Source of the DNA: a virus
DNA: 26,450 nucleotides
Virus record (IMG/VR): IMGVR_UViG_3300031524_000075
Coordinates: 1 to 26,450 of that record
Strand: one strand, 5' to 3'
Shown: piece by piece, positions 13,357 through 21,904 of the stretch
Numbering within the stretch: position 1 is the first letter of the stretch
Layout of the letters: the number at the start of each line of letters is the position of its first letter
Notes under the pieces: generated by a model
The model's input: the letters and a program-made list of their open reading frames with translations, nothing else
What the model was told of the DNA's origin: nothing
The model's database searches: none
Program-made: the position numbers and the translations under genes

Positions 13357-14814
13357 ATGTCCGACATCCTCAACCTCACCGACGCGACTCGGGCCATCAT
13401 GCAGCTCCAGCGCGCCATCACCACCTCCACGGGACTGAAAGCCTATGACCTCCAGGCCCCCGCGAAGGAACTGATCCCTCTCGTCACCCCCCTGCGGAAC
13501 ATGATCCCCCGCGTCAAGGGTATTGGCGACGTGGCAACGCAGTGGAAGGCCATCACCGGCGTCAACACCGCGCGGCTGACCCCCGGCATCTCGGAAGGCA
13601 ACCGCAACGCCTCGTCCACCACGGGCGTGACCAACATGAGCGCCGTCTACAAGTCCATCGGCTTCGACGACAGCGTGACCGTGCAGGCCGATCTGGCCGC
13701 TCTGGAGTTCACCAGCCTTCCGGCTGACGTGCAGCGTCGGCTCCTGCTCTCGCTGATGATCTCCGAGGAAGCCGTCCTGTTCGGCGGGCAGTCGTCCTGG
13801 GGCCTTGGCCTTACCCCGACCCCCACCGTCGGAACGTCCACCACGGGCGGAAGCGTTGCCGCGGCCACCTACAACGTCTACGTCGCCGCGCTGACCACCG
13901 AGGGCCTTGCCTTGGCCGGTGGCGTGGGCAACTCGGACACGGCGGACACCACGCTGGCCCTGGTGATCCCCTACACCCGCACGAACATGGGCACCAGCTC
14001 GACCGACACCATCCCCGGTGGCGTGGCGCAGCCTTCTGCTGCGGGCGTCCAGATCACCACGGGCGCCACCAGCACGATCACCTGGTCCGTCCCTCCCGTC
14101 CAGGGTGCAGCGGCCTACGCGCTGTTCGTCGGCGTCGGTGCAGGCGCTCGTCTGTACGGCATCTACACCGTGGCCTCGGGAACCATCCTGCGCGTGCCCA
14201 CCACGTCGCAGACGTTCACCACCATCCCGAACGCGGACAACAGCGCCAACCCGCTGGAGTTCGACGGACTGCTTGGCTTGATCGCCAAGCCTTCCTCGGG
14301 TTCGTACTTCCTGAACGGCACGGGCGCTTCGCTCACTTCCGACGGCGCCGCTGGCATCGTGGAGCTGAACAACGCCTTCAACTGGTTCTGGACGAACTGG
14401 AAGCTGTCTCCGACGGACGTGTGGTGCTCCGGCAACATGGCGCAGTCGATCGACAAGCTCATCGTGGCCAACTCCGGCGCCCCGATCCTGCGCGTCGATG
14501 CGGCTCCTGGTGGCGACCTGTCCATGGGACGCCCCAAGCGCACCACGGCGGTCCTCAACAAGATCACCAACGACGACGTTGTGCTGCACGTTCACCCGAA
14601 CTGCCCGGACGGAACGATCCTGTTCTCCTCGGACAAGGTCCCGTTCCCCTCGGCCAACATGGCGAACCCGGTGGAAGTCCACTACCAGCGCGACTACTTC
14701 GCGATCGATTGGCCCATGACCCGTCTCGCCTACGAGTACGGCGTCTACGCGGTCGAGACCATGGCGATGTACGCGCCCGGTGCCTTCGGCGCGATCCAGA
14801 ACGTCCATCCCTAG
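13357..14814 (+). CDS. Major capsid protein with an Ig-like insertion
   Basis: A 485-residue protein with gggag before ATG 13357. The N-terminal 150 residues and the part from about 300 on carry HK97-fold features (PLVTPLRNMIPRVKG, DVQRRLLLSLMISEEAVLFGG, DVWCSGNMAQSIDKLIV, VEVHYQRDYFAIDWPM). Residues about 152-298 are Ser/Thr/Gly-rich beta strands (ATYNVYVAALTTEG, TITWSVPPVQGAAAYALFVG) that look like a fibronectin/Ig-type domain inserted in the capsid fold, probably exposed on the shell. Its place after the protease/scaffold and a terminator behind it fit high expression. Confidence 0.9.
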   Translation: MSDILNLTDATRAIMQLQRAITTSTGLKAYDLQAPAKELIPLVTPLRNMIPRVKGIGDVATQWKAITGVNTARLTPGISEGNRNASSTTGVTNMSAVYKSIGFDDSVTVQADLAALEFTSLPADVQRRLLLSLMISEEAVLFGGQSSWGLGLTPTPTVGTSTTGGSVAAATYNVYVAALTTEGLALAGGVGNSDTADTTLALVIPYTRTNMGTSSTDTIPGGVAQPSAAGVQITTGATSTITWSVPPVQGAAAYALFVGVGAGARLYGIYTVASGTILRVPTTSQTFTTIPNADNSANPLEFDGLLGLIAKPSSGSYFLNGTGASLTSDGAAGIVELNNAFNWFWTNWKLSPTDVWCSGNMAQSIDKLIVANSGAPILRVDAAPGGDLSMGRPKRTTAVLNKITNDDVVLHVHPNCPDGTILFSSDKVPFPSANMANPVEVHYQRDYFAIDWPMTRLAYEYGVYAVETMAMYAPGAFGAIQNVHP

Positions 14815-14824
14815 TTCAAAACCT

Positions 14825-14857
14825 GGGGCGGTGGACAGCACGCCGCCCCTTTTCCTT
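14825..14857 (+). terminator. Intrinsic terminator after the capsid gene
   Basis: GGGGCGG 14825-14831 pairs with CCGCCCC 14843-14849 (7 bp, 11-nt loop), followed by ttttccttt. It lies ten bases after the capsid stop, so it may lower transcription of the downstream neck and tail genes relative to the head genes. Confidence 0.75.
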
Positions 14858-14869
14858 TCGAGGTGCATC

Positions 14870-15094
14870 ATGGGACAGTTCTACACCACCCCCTCCACGA
14901 CCTACAAGCACGGGGACCAGACATTCGAGTCTCAGTCTTCCGGCGTCCTGACGGTTCCTGACGAACTCGACCCGGTGTTCCGGAACGTCCACGGATTGGC
15001 CTCCTGGTTCCCTGCGTCGGTCCAGAACGGCACGCCGATCCCGGTGGAAACTTCCGTCGCTGTCGAGCCGGCCGAGCACGAGGCGGAAGCCTAG
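14870..15094 (+). CDS. Small hypothetical head protein (74 aa)
   Basis: ATG 14870 with gaggt seven bases upstream. The protein begins MGQFYTTPSTTYKHGDQTFE, contains VPDELDPVFRNVHGLASWFP and ends in an acidic tail. There is no recognised domain. Small proteins at this site, between the capsid and the connector, are often head decoration or connector accessories. That role is positional inference. Confidence 0.6.
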   Translation: MGQFYTTPSTTYKHGDQTFESQSSGVLTVPDELDPVFRNVHGLASWFPASVQNGTPIPVETSVAVEPAEHEAEA

Positions 15095-15097
15095 TCC

Positions 15098-15883
15098 ATG
15101 TCGCTCATGTACCTCTCAACACTGGCGAGGGTTCGCCAGGCCTGCAATCTGGGGGTTTCGACGGTCGCCGCCGATCCCGATTTGATGCAGTGCCTGGCCG
15201 CGGTCTCGACAGCGTTTCAGACGTACATGAGTCGATGGATCCAGGTCACGCAGTACGTCGAGCCCAAATGGGCGAACCCGTCGGGGATTTCCTACCTCGC
15301 TGGGGCGCCCGTTCGCTCGATCTCCAAGTTCGAGTACTTCAACGGCGGTGCCTGGGTCACGCTCAACCCTTCGCAGTACTACTTCGTGGACGAAAACGAG
15401 CTGCACTATCCCCGCTTGTCGAATAGGACCCCGCTTCGGATCACCTACATCGGCGGGATGGCCTATTCCGTGGACACCTCGCTGGAATGCCTCCAATCGG
15501 TGACGGGCACGCCAACGGTCGGCGAGGCGTTCACGTCCGTATCGGGGACCACGGGGAAAATCGTCTCCTTCGATCCCGTGGGCATGACCGCATCGATCCA
15601 GATCGCGACAGGTGGATTGACCTTCCAGGACGTTCTGACGGGATCGACCAGCAGCGCCAATCTGACCCTGGGAGAGACGATCCAGGAAAGCATCCTCTCG
15701 GACTACGCGGACCTCGCCAAAGCCGCCGACATGCAAGCCGCCTACATGTACTCCCGGCGCAATAGTTTGGGCCGCACGGCGACCACCAGCGGCTCCGGGA
15801 CGAGCACCTTCGAGAAGGATTACGCACTCCTGCCTGGCGTCATTCAGATCCTGGAGTACTACGATCCCCAGGCGGTCATCTGA
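15098..15883 (+). CDS. Head-tail connector (gp6/gp15-like adaptor) with inserted beta module
   Basis: A 261-residue protein from ATG 15098 (ggaag upstream; ATG 15107 is possible). The start (RVRQACNLGVSTVAADPDLM, then a helix with QTYMSRWIQ) and the final helices with KAADMQAAYMYSRR are typical of adaptor proteins that form the ring under the portal. Residues about 134-192 (TGTPTVGEAFTSVSGTTGK, LTFQDVLTGSTSSANLTLG) look like a separate Gly/Thr-rich beta module often seen in phage virion proteins. ATGA overlap couples it to the next gene. Confidence 0.72.
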   Translation: MSLMYLSTLARVRQACNLGVSTVAADPDLMQCLAAVSTAFQTYMSRWIQVTQYVEPKWANPSGISYLAGAPVRSISKFEYFNGGAWVTLNPSQYYFVDENELHYPRLSNRTPLRITYIGGMAYSVDTSLECLQSVTGTPTVGEAFTSVSGTTGKIVSFDPVGMTASIQIATGGLTFQDVLTGSTSSANLTLGETIQESILSDYADLAKAADMQAAYMYSRRNSLGRTATTSGSGTSTFEKDYALLPGVIQILEYYDPQAVI

Positions 15884-16524
15884 TGGATTTCCAGTTCGAC
15901 TCTTCGGGAATGGGCAAGCTGGCTCCGGGATTCCGGAACGCCTTTTCCAAGCTCTACAACGCGTCGCACGCATGGGCCATCAATGAGCACCGGACGTTTG
16001 TCCAGACTCACCTTTCGGGCCGTCCTGGCCTCAAGCGGTGGTCCGGTGACCTGACGCGGTCCTTTGTCCCGATCTTCGAGACTGCTCCGGATTCTGTCCG
16101 ATCCGGTTTCCGCTTCCTTCCCCGGATGAAGACGCCCGACGGCGAGATCGCCAACTACGCGGGCATCCATGAGACAGGCGGAACGGTTCGGCCGAAGAGC
16201 GGCAAATGCCTCGCCTGGCCGGTCCAGGATGGCCCCGCCATGACCAGCGGAGGACGCGCGAAGTTCCTCGGGCCTCGCCAGTACCCGGGGAAGCTGTTCG
16301 TCTACCGAGCCAAGACCGGCAAACACGGGCTGTTCCTGGCTGAGTCCGTCGGGAAGGGCAAGAACGAAAAGCTCCGCATGGTCTACAACCTCGCCACCAG
16401 CGTCGAGATCCCGGCGCGGCTCGGGTTTGCGCCGTTCGCCACTGAGGCCAAGGTCCGCGGATCCGATCGGCTCCAGGCCGTGAAGTCCCAAGCCATCGCC
16501 GAAATGAACGCGGGCACGCTATGA
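15883..16524 (+). CDS. Neck / head-tail joining protein (HK97 gp10-like)
   Basis: A 213-residue protein beginning at ATG 15883, whose A is the last base of the previous stop codon. YAGIHETGGTVRPKSGKCLA (about residues 92-111) is the hallmark loop of the gp10/neck family, and VEIPARLGFAPF near the C-terminus matches the conserved IPAR segment. These proteins complete the head-tail interface in siphoviruses. It overlaps the following tail gene by four bases. Confidence 0.78.
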   Translation: MDFQFDSSGMGKLAPGFRNAFSKLYNASHAWAINEHRTFVQTHLSGRPGLKRWSGDLTRSFVPIFETAPDSVRSGFRFLPRMKTPDGEIANYAGIHETGGTVRPKSGKCLAWPVQDGPAMTSGGRAKFLGPRQYPGKLFVYRAKTGKHGLFLAESVGKGKNEKLRMVYNLATSVEIPARLGFAPFATEAKVRGSDRLQAVKSQAIAEMNAGTL

Positions 16525-17021
16525 GTTCGCTTCCCTACATCGAGCAGGTCGCGCAGAACATCGAGACCACGATCACCACCGTGGCACGGGTCGCGAACGG
16601 CTACAACTACGATTGGTTTCCCGAGCAGGTGCTCCAGCTCAAACAGGATCTGGACACCAACTCCCTGGTGGGACCGCTTCGCCCGACCGCTTCCGTGTAC
16701 TGGTCGGAATACGATCAACGCCAGCAGGGGGACGAGGCGAACTACTCGCAGGTGGAGGTGCACGTTCACTTCCACATCGACGTGTGTGTGGCGATCCAAT
16801 CGAGCTTCCGCACGGAGATCACCGCCGCCCTTGCCGACATGGAGAAGGCCATCATGAAGGACATCTCCCAGGGCGGAGCGTGCATCAACACGTTCACCCA
16901 GGGCGCGACGGCGTTCTCCCAAACTCCCAACGGCCCTGCCGACGCATCGCTCCATTTCGACGTGGTGGTCCGGCACGCCGCGAACGATCCTTCCGCCGAA
17001 TACCAGACCACCTACAACTAG
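16521..17021 (+). CDS. Tail completion / terminator-like protein
   Basis: A 166-residue protein from ATG 16521. It has an N-terminal helix (YIEQVAQNIETTI), a beta-rich centre with alternating VEVHVHFHIDV, and ends with HFDVVVRHAANDPSA. The size, the helix-then-sheet plan and the place between the neck gene and the tail tube gene fit a tail terminator that caps the tube. No motif is decisive. Confidence 0.6.
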   Translation: MSSLPYIEQVAQNIETTITTVARVANGYNYDWFPEQVLQLKQDLDTNSLVGPLRPTASVYWSEYDQRQQGDEANYSQVEVHVHFHIDVCVAIQSSFRTEITAALADMEKAIMKDISQGGACINTFTQGATAFSQTPNGPADASLHFDVVVRHAANDPSAEYQTTYN

Positions 17022-17033
17022 GAGAGACAGATC

Positions 17034-18053
17034 ATGTCCGTTTTCCACAAGTCGCGCCGAAACCTGTTTCTCCTCAAGGAGACGACTCCCGGCACATGGA
17101 TGACCGCCGCTTCGGTGTTCACGGCCGCGAATGCCAAGACCCCGTACCGCAACATCAAGATCAAAGCCGGAATCAAGGAGGTGGAGCGCAACATCGACGG
17201 CTCGACGCTCCTGTCTTCCTTCTCCCTGTTTTACGGCGAGAATGCCGAGATCACCTTCGACACCGACGACTACACCTCGGGCGCGGCCGGCACCGTTGTG
17301 GGTACCACCGCAGGCGTTGGAATGGACCTCCTCTGGCAGGCTGGGTTCTTCGGCCCGGCGACCATCGTCGCCTCCACCAGCGTCACGCGCCAGCAGAACA
17401 GTTCTGCGATGACCAAGATGTCTGTGGGCGTCGAGCTGATCTCGGAAGACGGGACGACCTCCTGGCGCATCGGTATCGCAGGCGCTGCGGTCACCGCGAT
17501 CAAGGAGGATTTCACCGTCGGCGCCCAGGGCGTCATCCATTGGACCATCAAAGGAAAGATCGCCTACGAATCCGCCCTCCCGGTGTTCGGCCTGGCTGGC
17601 ACACCCGTGGCGATCACCACGCGGGACACGGTCCTCGGGAACCTTCCGCAGTTCAAGGGCCTTTCGTTCACGGTCGGAGGCGTCTCGCGTCTGATATCCA
17701 AGCTCTCCCTGGATTGGGGAATCTCTGCCGATGAAGAGACGGACATCACCGACCAGACATCGATCCAGCGGTTCATCCTTTCGAGCCTCAAGCCGACGCT
17801 GACCATTGATCCTGAGACGACTCCCAGGGCCACCGCCGACGACTTCACCAAGTTCTTCGCGGGCTCCGCCGAGTCGATCTCGTTCGCCCTCGGAACCGGC
17901 GCAGGCAAGGTCATCACCTACACGCTAGGATCGGCCCAACGGAAGACGGCCACCATCGGGGAGCGGTCCTCGATCACCACGTCGGAGCTTGTCTTCCGGC
18001 TCAACAAGGTCACGGACGCTGGCGACGACGCCATCATCCGGGCGGAAACCTAA
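17034..18053 (+). CDS. Major tail tube protein
   Basis: A 339-residue protein with aggagag before ATG 17034. It is rich in beta strands (LFYGENAEITFDTDDYTSG, VELISEDGTTSWRIGIAG, IHWTIKGKIAYE) and ends ITTSELVFRLNKVTDAGDDA. The position directly before the tail-assembly chaperone pair and the tape measure makes it the tube subunit. The length suggests two tube-type domains or one plus an outer domain. No sheath gene precedes it, supporting a non-contractile tail. Confidence 0.78.
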   Translation: MSVFHKSRRNLFLLKETTPGTWMTAASVFTAANAKTPYRNIKIKAGIKEVERNIDGSTLLSSFSLFYGENAEITFDTDDYTSGAAGTVVGTTAGVGMDLLWQAGFFGPATIVASTSVTRQQNSSAMTKMSVGVELISEDGTTSWRIGIAGAAVTAIKEDFTVGAQGVIHWTIKGKIAYESALPVFGLAGTPVAITTRDTVLGNLPQFKGLSFTVGGVSRLISKLSLDWGISADEETDITDQTSIQRFILSSLKPTLTIDPETTPRATADDFTKFFAGSAESISFALGTGAGKVITYTLGSAQRKTATIGERSSITTSELVFRLNKVTDAGDDAIIRAET

Positions 18054-18062
18054 GAGGCCACC

Positions 18063-18620
18063 ATGGGCACCACGACCCCCCTTCTGTTCGGTGTCGATCC
18101 AGACGAGACATGGGACTACATCCCCGAAGCGGCACGGGAGGCGAAACTCTCTTTGCCATCGTTCACGCTTCGGGCGCCGTCGCTGTCCCTGGCGACCAAG
18201 CGCGCGAGTCTGCTCTCGAAGAAGCGTGCCGCCATCCGCACCGAAGTGCCAGGGGTGGCCGAGGAGCTTTCGGAGCTGTTCGGCGACAAGTGGACCAAGC
18301 CGGGCGACGACGCCGCCGCAGACATCAAGGCCAAGTTCCTGGAACTGGTGGGAGTCTGGGGCAAGGCCTGGGGCAAGGTCACCAATGACATCGAACCCGA
18401 ACAAACCGCCATCGATGCTGAGTACCTCTCGACCTGCGTGGCCGGATGGAATGGACTCCAGTCCAGGACGGAAAAGGATTTGGACTTCGGTCGGCTCAAG
18501 GATCGGATTCCCGAGGTCCTTCGCGGATCGCTCCGGGAGGAGATCATCGGGGCCATCGATCGGGGCGCAACCCTGACCCTTGAGGAAAACGAGGGTTTGC
18601 CCTCTACGCCAGCGTCCTAA
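18063..18620 (+). CDS. Tail assembly chaperone, short form (G-like)
   Basis: A 185-residue helical protein with gagg before ATG 18063. It starts MGTTTPLLFGVDPDETWDYI and has a Lys/Arg-rich region near 55-75. Proteins at this place bind the tape measure and help tube polymerisation without entering the virion. The last codons contain a -1 slippery site (18593-18599), and the stop at 18618 lies in the loop of the stimulatory hairpin. So this short form is the product of ribosomes that do not shift. Confidence 0.8.
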   Translation: MGTTTPLLFGVDPDETWDYIPEAAREAKLSLPSFTLRAPSLSLATKRASLLSKKRAAIRTEVPGVAEELSELFGDKWTKPGDDAAADIKAKFLELVGVWGKAWGKVTNDIEPEQTAIDAEYLSTCVAGWNGLQSRTEKDLDFGRLKDRIPEVLRGSLREEIIGAIDRGATLTLEENEGLPSTPAS

Positions 18621-18895
18621 GCGGCCTCACGCTGGCGGCACCGGGTTTCGTGGTCGAGTGCGAATGGATCGGATCGGAGGGAAAATGGAAGAGCGAAATC
18701 ATGGACCCGACGGAGAAGATCGACGACTTTGCCCGATTGGTCGGGAGCATGTTGCGACGGTGGGAGAAAGCGGGATGCATCGGGGTCGGCGGGTATTGGC
18801 GCGAACCCCCTCGCGCTTTGCGTGCCGTCGAGTGTCTGAGCGGGCTGATGGCGCAATGCAAGAGCCGAATAATGGAGAGGGTTAGCGGTGGCTGA
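18063..18895 (+). CDS. Tail assembly chaperone, frameshifted long form (G-T-like)
   Basis: A -1 shift at 18593-18599 joins 179 residues of the short form to 98 residues encoded in the other frame (continuing FALYASVLSG-like, then GFVVECEWIG) and ending at 18895, a total of about 277. The downstream frame is closed by a stop at 18581-18583 just before the slippery site and has no good start of its own at the junction, as expected of a frameshift-only extension. In lambda, gpG and gpGT are made this way from the same operon position. The long form would connect the tape measure with tube subunits. Confidence 0.78.
18593..18638 (+). promoter_or_regulatory. Programmed -1 frameshift signal
   Basis: The heptamer G GGT TTG (18593-18599) is in the correct phase for X XXY YYZ slippage. 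After an 8-base spacer comes a perfect 9-bp stem: CGCCAGCGT 18608-18616 with ACGCTGGCG 18630-18638, and a 13-base loop that holds the zero-frame TAA. All three elements have canonical spacing. Confidence 0.85.
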
Positions 18896-21071
18896 AGAGC
18901 TGAATTTTCAGATCGTCATCGGCGGCGAAGCAGCGACCCAGAAGGCCATCGAAGACCTGACGGAATCCGTTCAAGGGAACATTGAGAAGCTCCAGGCCCA
19001 AAAAGCCCTCCTGACCGACTCCGGCTTCCAGGCCGCGCAGGCCGAAGCCGCCAAGCTGAAAAACGAGATCGAAGAGATGACCAAGCCCGCCCACGCGACC
19101 GGCTTCCAGGCATTGGGCAGTGGGATCAAGAACGCGGCGAACGAGATCCCTGCACTGTCTTCGGGTATTGGAGGCTTCTCCAGCGCTTTGGGCATCCTAG
19201 CGAACCCGTTGGCCCTCCTGCCTGTCGCCCTCGCTGGTGGGGCCATGGAGATGGCTCACATGGCTTCCGAGAATGCGGAGCTTGTGGTCCACCTCAAGCA
19301 CCTTTCCGCGTCCACAGGCCTGACGGTCAACGAGCTGTATGGCCTCCGTCTTACTGTGAAGCCCCTGGGCATGGACGTGGACCAAGTGGCCGGATCGATC
19401 TCCCGAATGGAGATGAATCTCGGGAAGAACGGGAAGGCCATCCGAGAGCTTGGGATCACATCCAAAGACCCCATCGAGGCTCTTGCCCAGCTTGCCGACA
19501 AGTTCGCGGCCACCGAGGACCCGATGGAGCGGGCCAAGCTCGCGTCCGCCGCCCTTGGCCGGTCGTGGAAGGACTTGGCGCCGCTCCTGGAAGAGGGTGG
19601 CGCATCGCTGCGGTCCATCGAGGGAGAGAACAAGCTCTCTGATGCGGATGTTGCACGATACGAAGGGATACATAATACCCAAATCGAGATGGCGAAGGAG
19701 TGGGAGGAGATCAAATTTGATATCGGGGATCTCGCTTCCGGGCCGTTGCTTGCCACCGAAAAGGGATTCAAGAGCATCCTGGACACCATTCGCGAAATTC
19801 ACAAGAGCGCGAAAGATGATTTGGCGAACGATGTCCATTCTTTGGAAGATCATGAAAATTCATTCTTGACGCGATTGGCTATGCTGGTGTCCCCGAAACT
19901 TCGCGGGGCGATGATCGCGGATATGACCAAGAATCCCACAGAGGGATTGGGTCCGAAAGCAGCCGGCAAAGGTGCTGGGGCTGAAGGACTTTCCGAGGAG
20001 GATCAAAAAGCCATCGACGACGCTGAGGCATTTAAGCAAAAGATGCTCGATGAGCAGGTGATTGCGTCCGCTTCCGCAGATCAAAGGGAAATCGTCGCAG
20101 CGCGGATCAAGTACAAGAATCTCGCGGATCAGTATTCGGATTATGCGGATGTCGTCAAGGCGATTCGGTCGCGTGAATCCCAGGAAATCGCGCAGATCAT
20201 TGCCAAGCAAGGTGCAGCACTCGGAGCGCATGCCGATTCCGAATTCGAGAAGGCCACGGGCGGCACCTACGCCGCATTCCAGCTAGCCAATCCGAACGGA
20301 ATTGAAGCGGACGGTCCTGGGCGCGGGAACAGCGTCACCAAAGGAATGCAGGCCAAGGATGCCGAAGACCAAAAGAAATTCATCATGGAGGCTACGGACG
20401 CCAAAGCGGAGTCCGCCAAGATCACGATGAATTGGGACAAGGCCATCGCCGACGCCCGGAAGAAAGAGCACGACGAGCAGGTCAAGCAGATCACCGAGGA
20501 AGCGAACCTCGTCCAGGGGTTCGCGGCCCGCGAACTCGCGACCGCGATGCAAGGGAAGCTCACCGAGAAGAAGCTGCAGCTGGACCTCCAGAACGAGGCG
20601 ATCCAGCAGATCGCAGAGCGGTCCACCAAGTGGCTCGAAACGCAGATCCTCCAGATGGCATTTTCCGAGACGGCGGCCACCACCTCGACCGCGAACTCCG
20701 TGGCAGATGCGGCGGTCGTTTCGACGGCGTGGGCACCCGCTTCCATGGCAGCATCCATCGGTACGTTCGGGGCGGCAGCAGGCACGGGCGAGGCGTCCTG
20801 GTTCCAGGCTATGGCATCCGGCACGGCATTCGGTGCGCACGCGGCGGGTGGATTCGCGTTCGGCCCCTCGATCTTCGGCGAGCGCGGGCCCGAAGCCGGA
20901 ACGCCTATCGTGCCCATGCAGATCACCACCGCATCGCACACGACCAACAACACGGGGGAGACGCACTTCCACTTCCACGGGTACTCCGTCGAGCAGATCG
21001 CGTCCATCCTTCCGCGCGCGCAGGCCACCCAACTTCGCTCGCGTGGGCAGACGAGCCGGTCCGGCAGATGA
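18888..21071 (+). CDS. Tape measure protein
   Basis: A 727-residue protein from GTG 18888 with ggagaggg upstream, overlapping the chaperone extension by eight bases. The N-terminal 130 residues are helical with a hydrophobic segment (about 98-119), the middle is long charged coiled coil (EEDQKAIDDAEAFKQKMLDE), and the C-terminus is Ala/Gly-rich with FGPSIFGERGPEAGTPIVP, a typical tape-measure ending, then HFHFHGYSVE. At about 1.5 angstrom per residue it predicts a tail near 110 nm. From about 19650 to 20430 the DNA is less GC-rich than its flanks. Confidence 0.9.
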   Translation: MAEELNFQIVIGGEAATQKAIEDLTESVQGNIEKLQAQKALLTDSGFQAAQAEAAKLKNEIEEMTKPAHATGFQALGSGIKNAANEIPALSSGIGGFSSALGILANPLALLPVALAGGAMEMAHMASENAELVVHLKHLSASTGLTVNELYGLRLTVKPLGMDVDQVAGSISRMEMNLGKNGKAIRELGITSKDPIEALAQLADKFAATEDPMERAKLASAALGRSWKDLAPLLEEGGASLRSIEGENKLSDADVARYEGIHNTQIEMAKEWEEIKFDIGDLASGPLLATEKGFKSILDTIREIHKSAKDDLANDVHSLEDHENSFLTRLAMLVSPKLRGAMIADMTKNPTEGLGPKAAGKGAGAEGLSEEDQKAIDDAEAFKQKMLDEQVIASASADQREIVAARIKYKNLADQYSDYADVVKAIRSRESQEIAQIIAKQGAALGAHADSEFEKATGGTYAAFQLANPNGIEADGPGRGNSVTKGMQAKDAEDQKKFIMEATDAKAESAKITMNWDKAIADARKKEHDEQVKQITEEANLVQGFAARELATAMQGKLTEKKLQLDLQNEAIQQIAERSTKWLETQILQMAFSETAATTSTANSVADAAVVSTAWAPASMAASIGTFGAAAGTGEASWFQAMASGTAFGAHAAGGFAFGPSIFGERGPEAGTPIVPMQITTASHTTNNTGETHFHFHGYSVEQIASILPRAQATQLRSRGQTSRSGR

Positions 21072-21904
21072 GCCTCGGTTCCATCGTCTGTTCTGCGGGA
21101 ACGGCCCAATTCGAGGGCATGGAGCGCGACCTCACGCTGACCCCTGACATGGGGATTCTCTGGGGCGATTCATTCGGTGGACCTCCGGTGCCCGTCTCGA
21201 TGTGGGGGACCTCCACTTTTGTCCACGACACGGTGGATTTCCAGTTCACCGCTTGGACCGGGCAAACCAACGGCGGAAATATCGAAGCCTTCCTGCCCGG
21301 ATACGCTCCGGGGTGGAAATTTGACCTCTGGCTCCCCGGCGCCCCCTCTGTCGCGGCCTTCCCTGGATTCGGGAACTACGATGCGACCTCCCAGACTTGG
21401 CAGATCAAAAACGTCACCGGCAAGCCCCTGAACAGCATGGGTCAGAAAGCTCCCGTCGTTCCGCTCTGGGGCTACAAGTTCGACTGCCACGCAGCGGCGA
21501 GCGGCTACGGTTCATGGCTGAATGAGCGGGGAGCCATCTCTCCGGTCGCGACATCCGTCCCTGCGCTCCTGGCTCACAAGTTCGTCGCGCACCAGATCCA
21601 GGATTGGAGCCTTTCGGCCACCCCGCTTCCCATGCAATCCGGCGTCGTCTACACCGGGGTTCAGCACGGGCGTCGTCGCGATGCTGCGGTCATGTTTGAC
21701 CACTGCACGGCGGCGGATATGGACGCGCTGATCCTTTGGTATCGGTACCAGGCCGTAGGTGCGGGTCCGTTCACGCTGGCCACTACCGTTCCGTTCGGCC
21801 CTGGCCTCTCGCCGTACTCCTGCCAGGCGTGGCCCACAAAACTTACCGTGACCCGCGTGGCGGGCTACTGGGAGGCCAAATTGGAGATGTCCCTCTATGC
21901 CTAG
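21068..21904 (+). CDS. Distal tail / minor tail protein
   Basis: A 278-residue protein starting in an ATGA overlap with the tape measure. It is rich in Gly, Trp and Tyr and in beta strands (WGDSFGGPPVPVSMWG, WKFDLWLPGAP). The C-terminus, with DMDALILWYRYQAVGAGPFT and VTRVAGYWEAKLEMSLYA, is like the ends of siphovirus distal tail or lambda M/L-type proteins. The gene after the tape measure normally codes for the ring that starts the tail tip. The assignment is mainly positional. Confidence 0.6.
   Translation: MSLGSIVCSAGTAQFEGMERDLTLTPDMGILWGDSFGGPPVPVSMWGTSTFVHDTVDFQFTAWTGQTNGGNIEAFLPGYAPGWKFDLWLPGAPSVAAFPGFGNYDATSQTWQIKNVTGKPLNSMGQKAPVVPLWGYKFDCHAAASGYGSWLNERGAISPVATSVPALLAHKFVAHQIQDWSLSATPLPMQSGVVYTGVQHGRRRDAAVMFDHCTAADMDALILWYRYQAVGAGPFTLATTVPFGPGLSPYSCQAWPTKLTVTRVAGYWEAKLEMSLYA

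Noticed and set aside
12112-14871. A 919-codon open frame on the minus strand
   Set aside because: It lies entirely opposite the protease and capsid genes, which have clear family motifs. Long antisense frames are expected in GC-rich coding DNA, and its protein is Arg/Gly/Asp-rich without a domain.
18650-18895. Independent small gene between chaperone and tape measure
   Set aside because: The frame opens before the GTG at 18650 and lacks a proper ribosome binding site there. The slippery site and stem explain it better as a frameshift extension.
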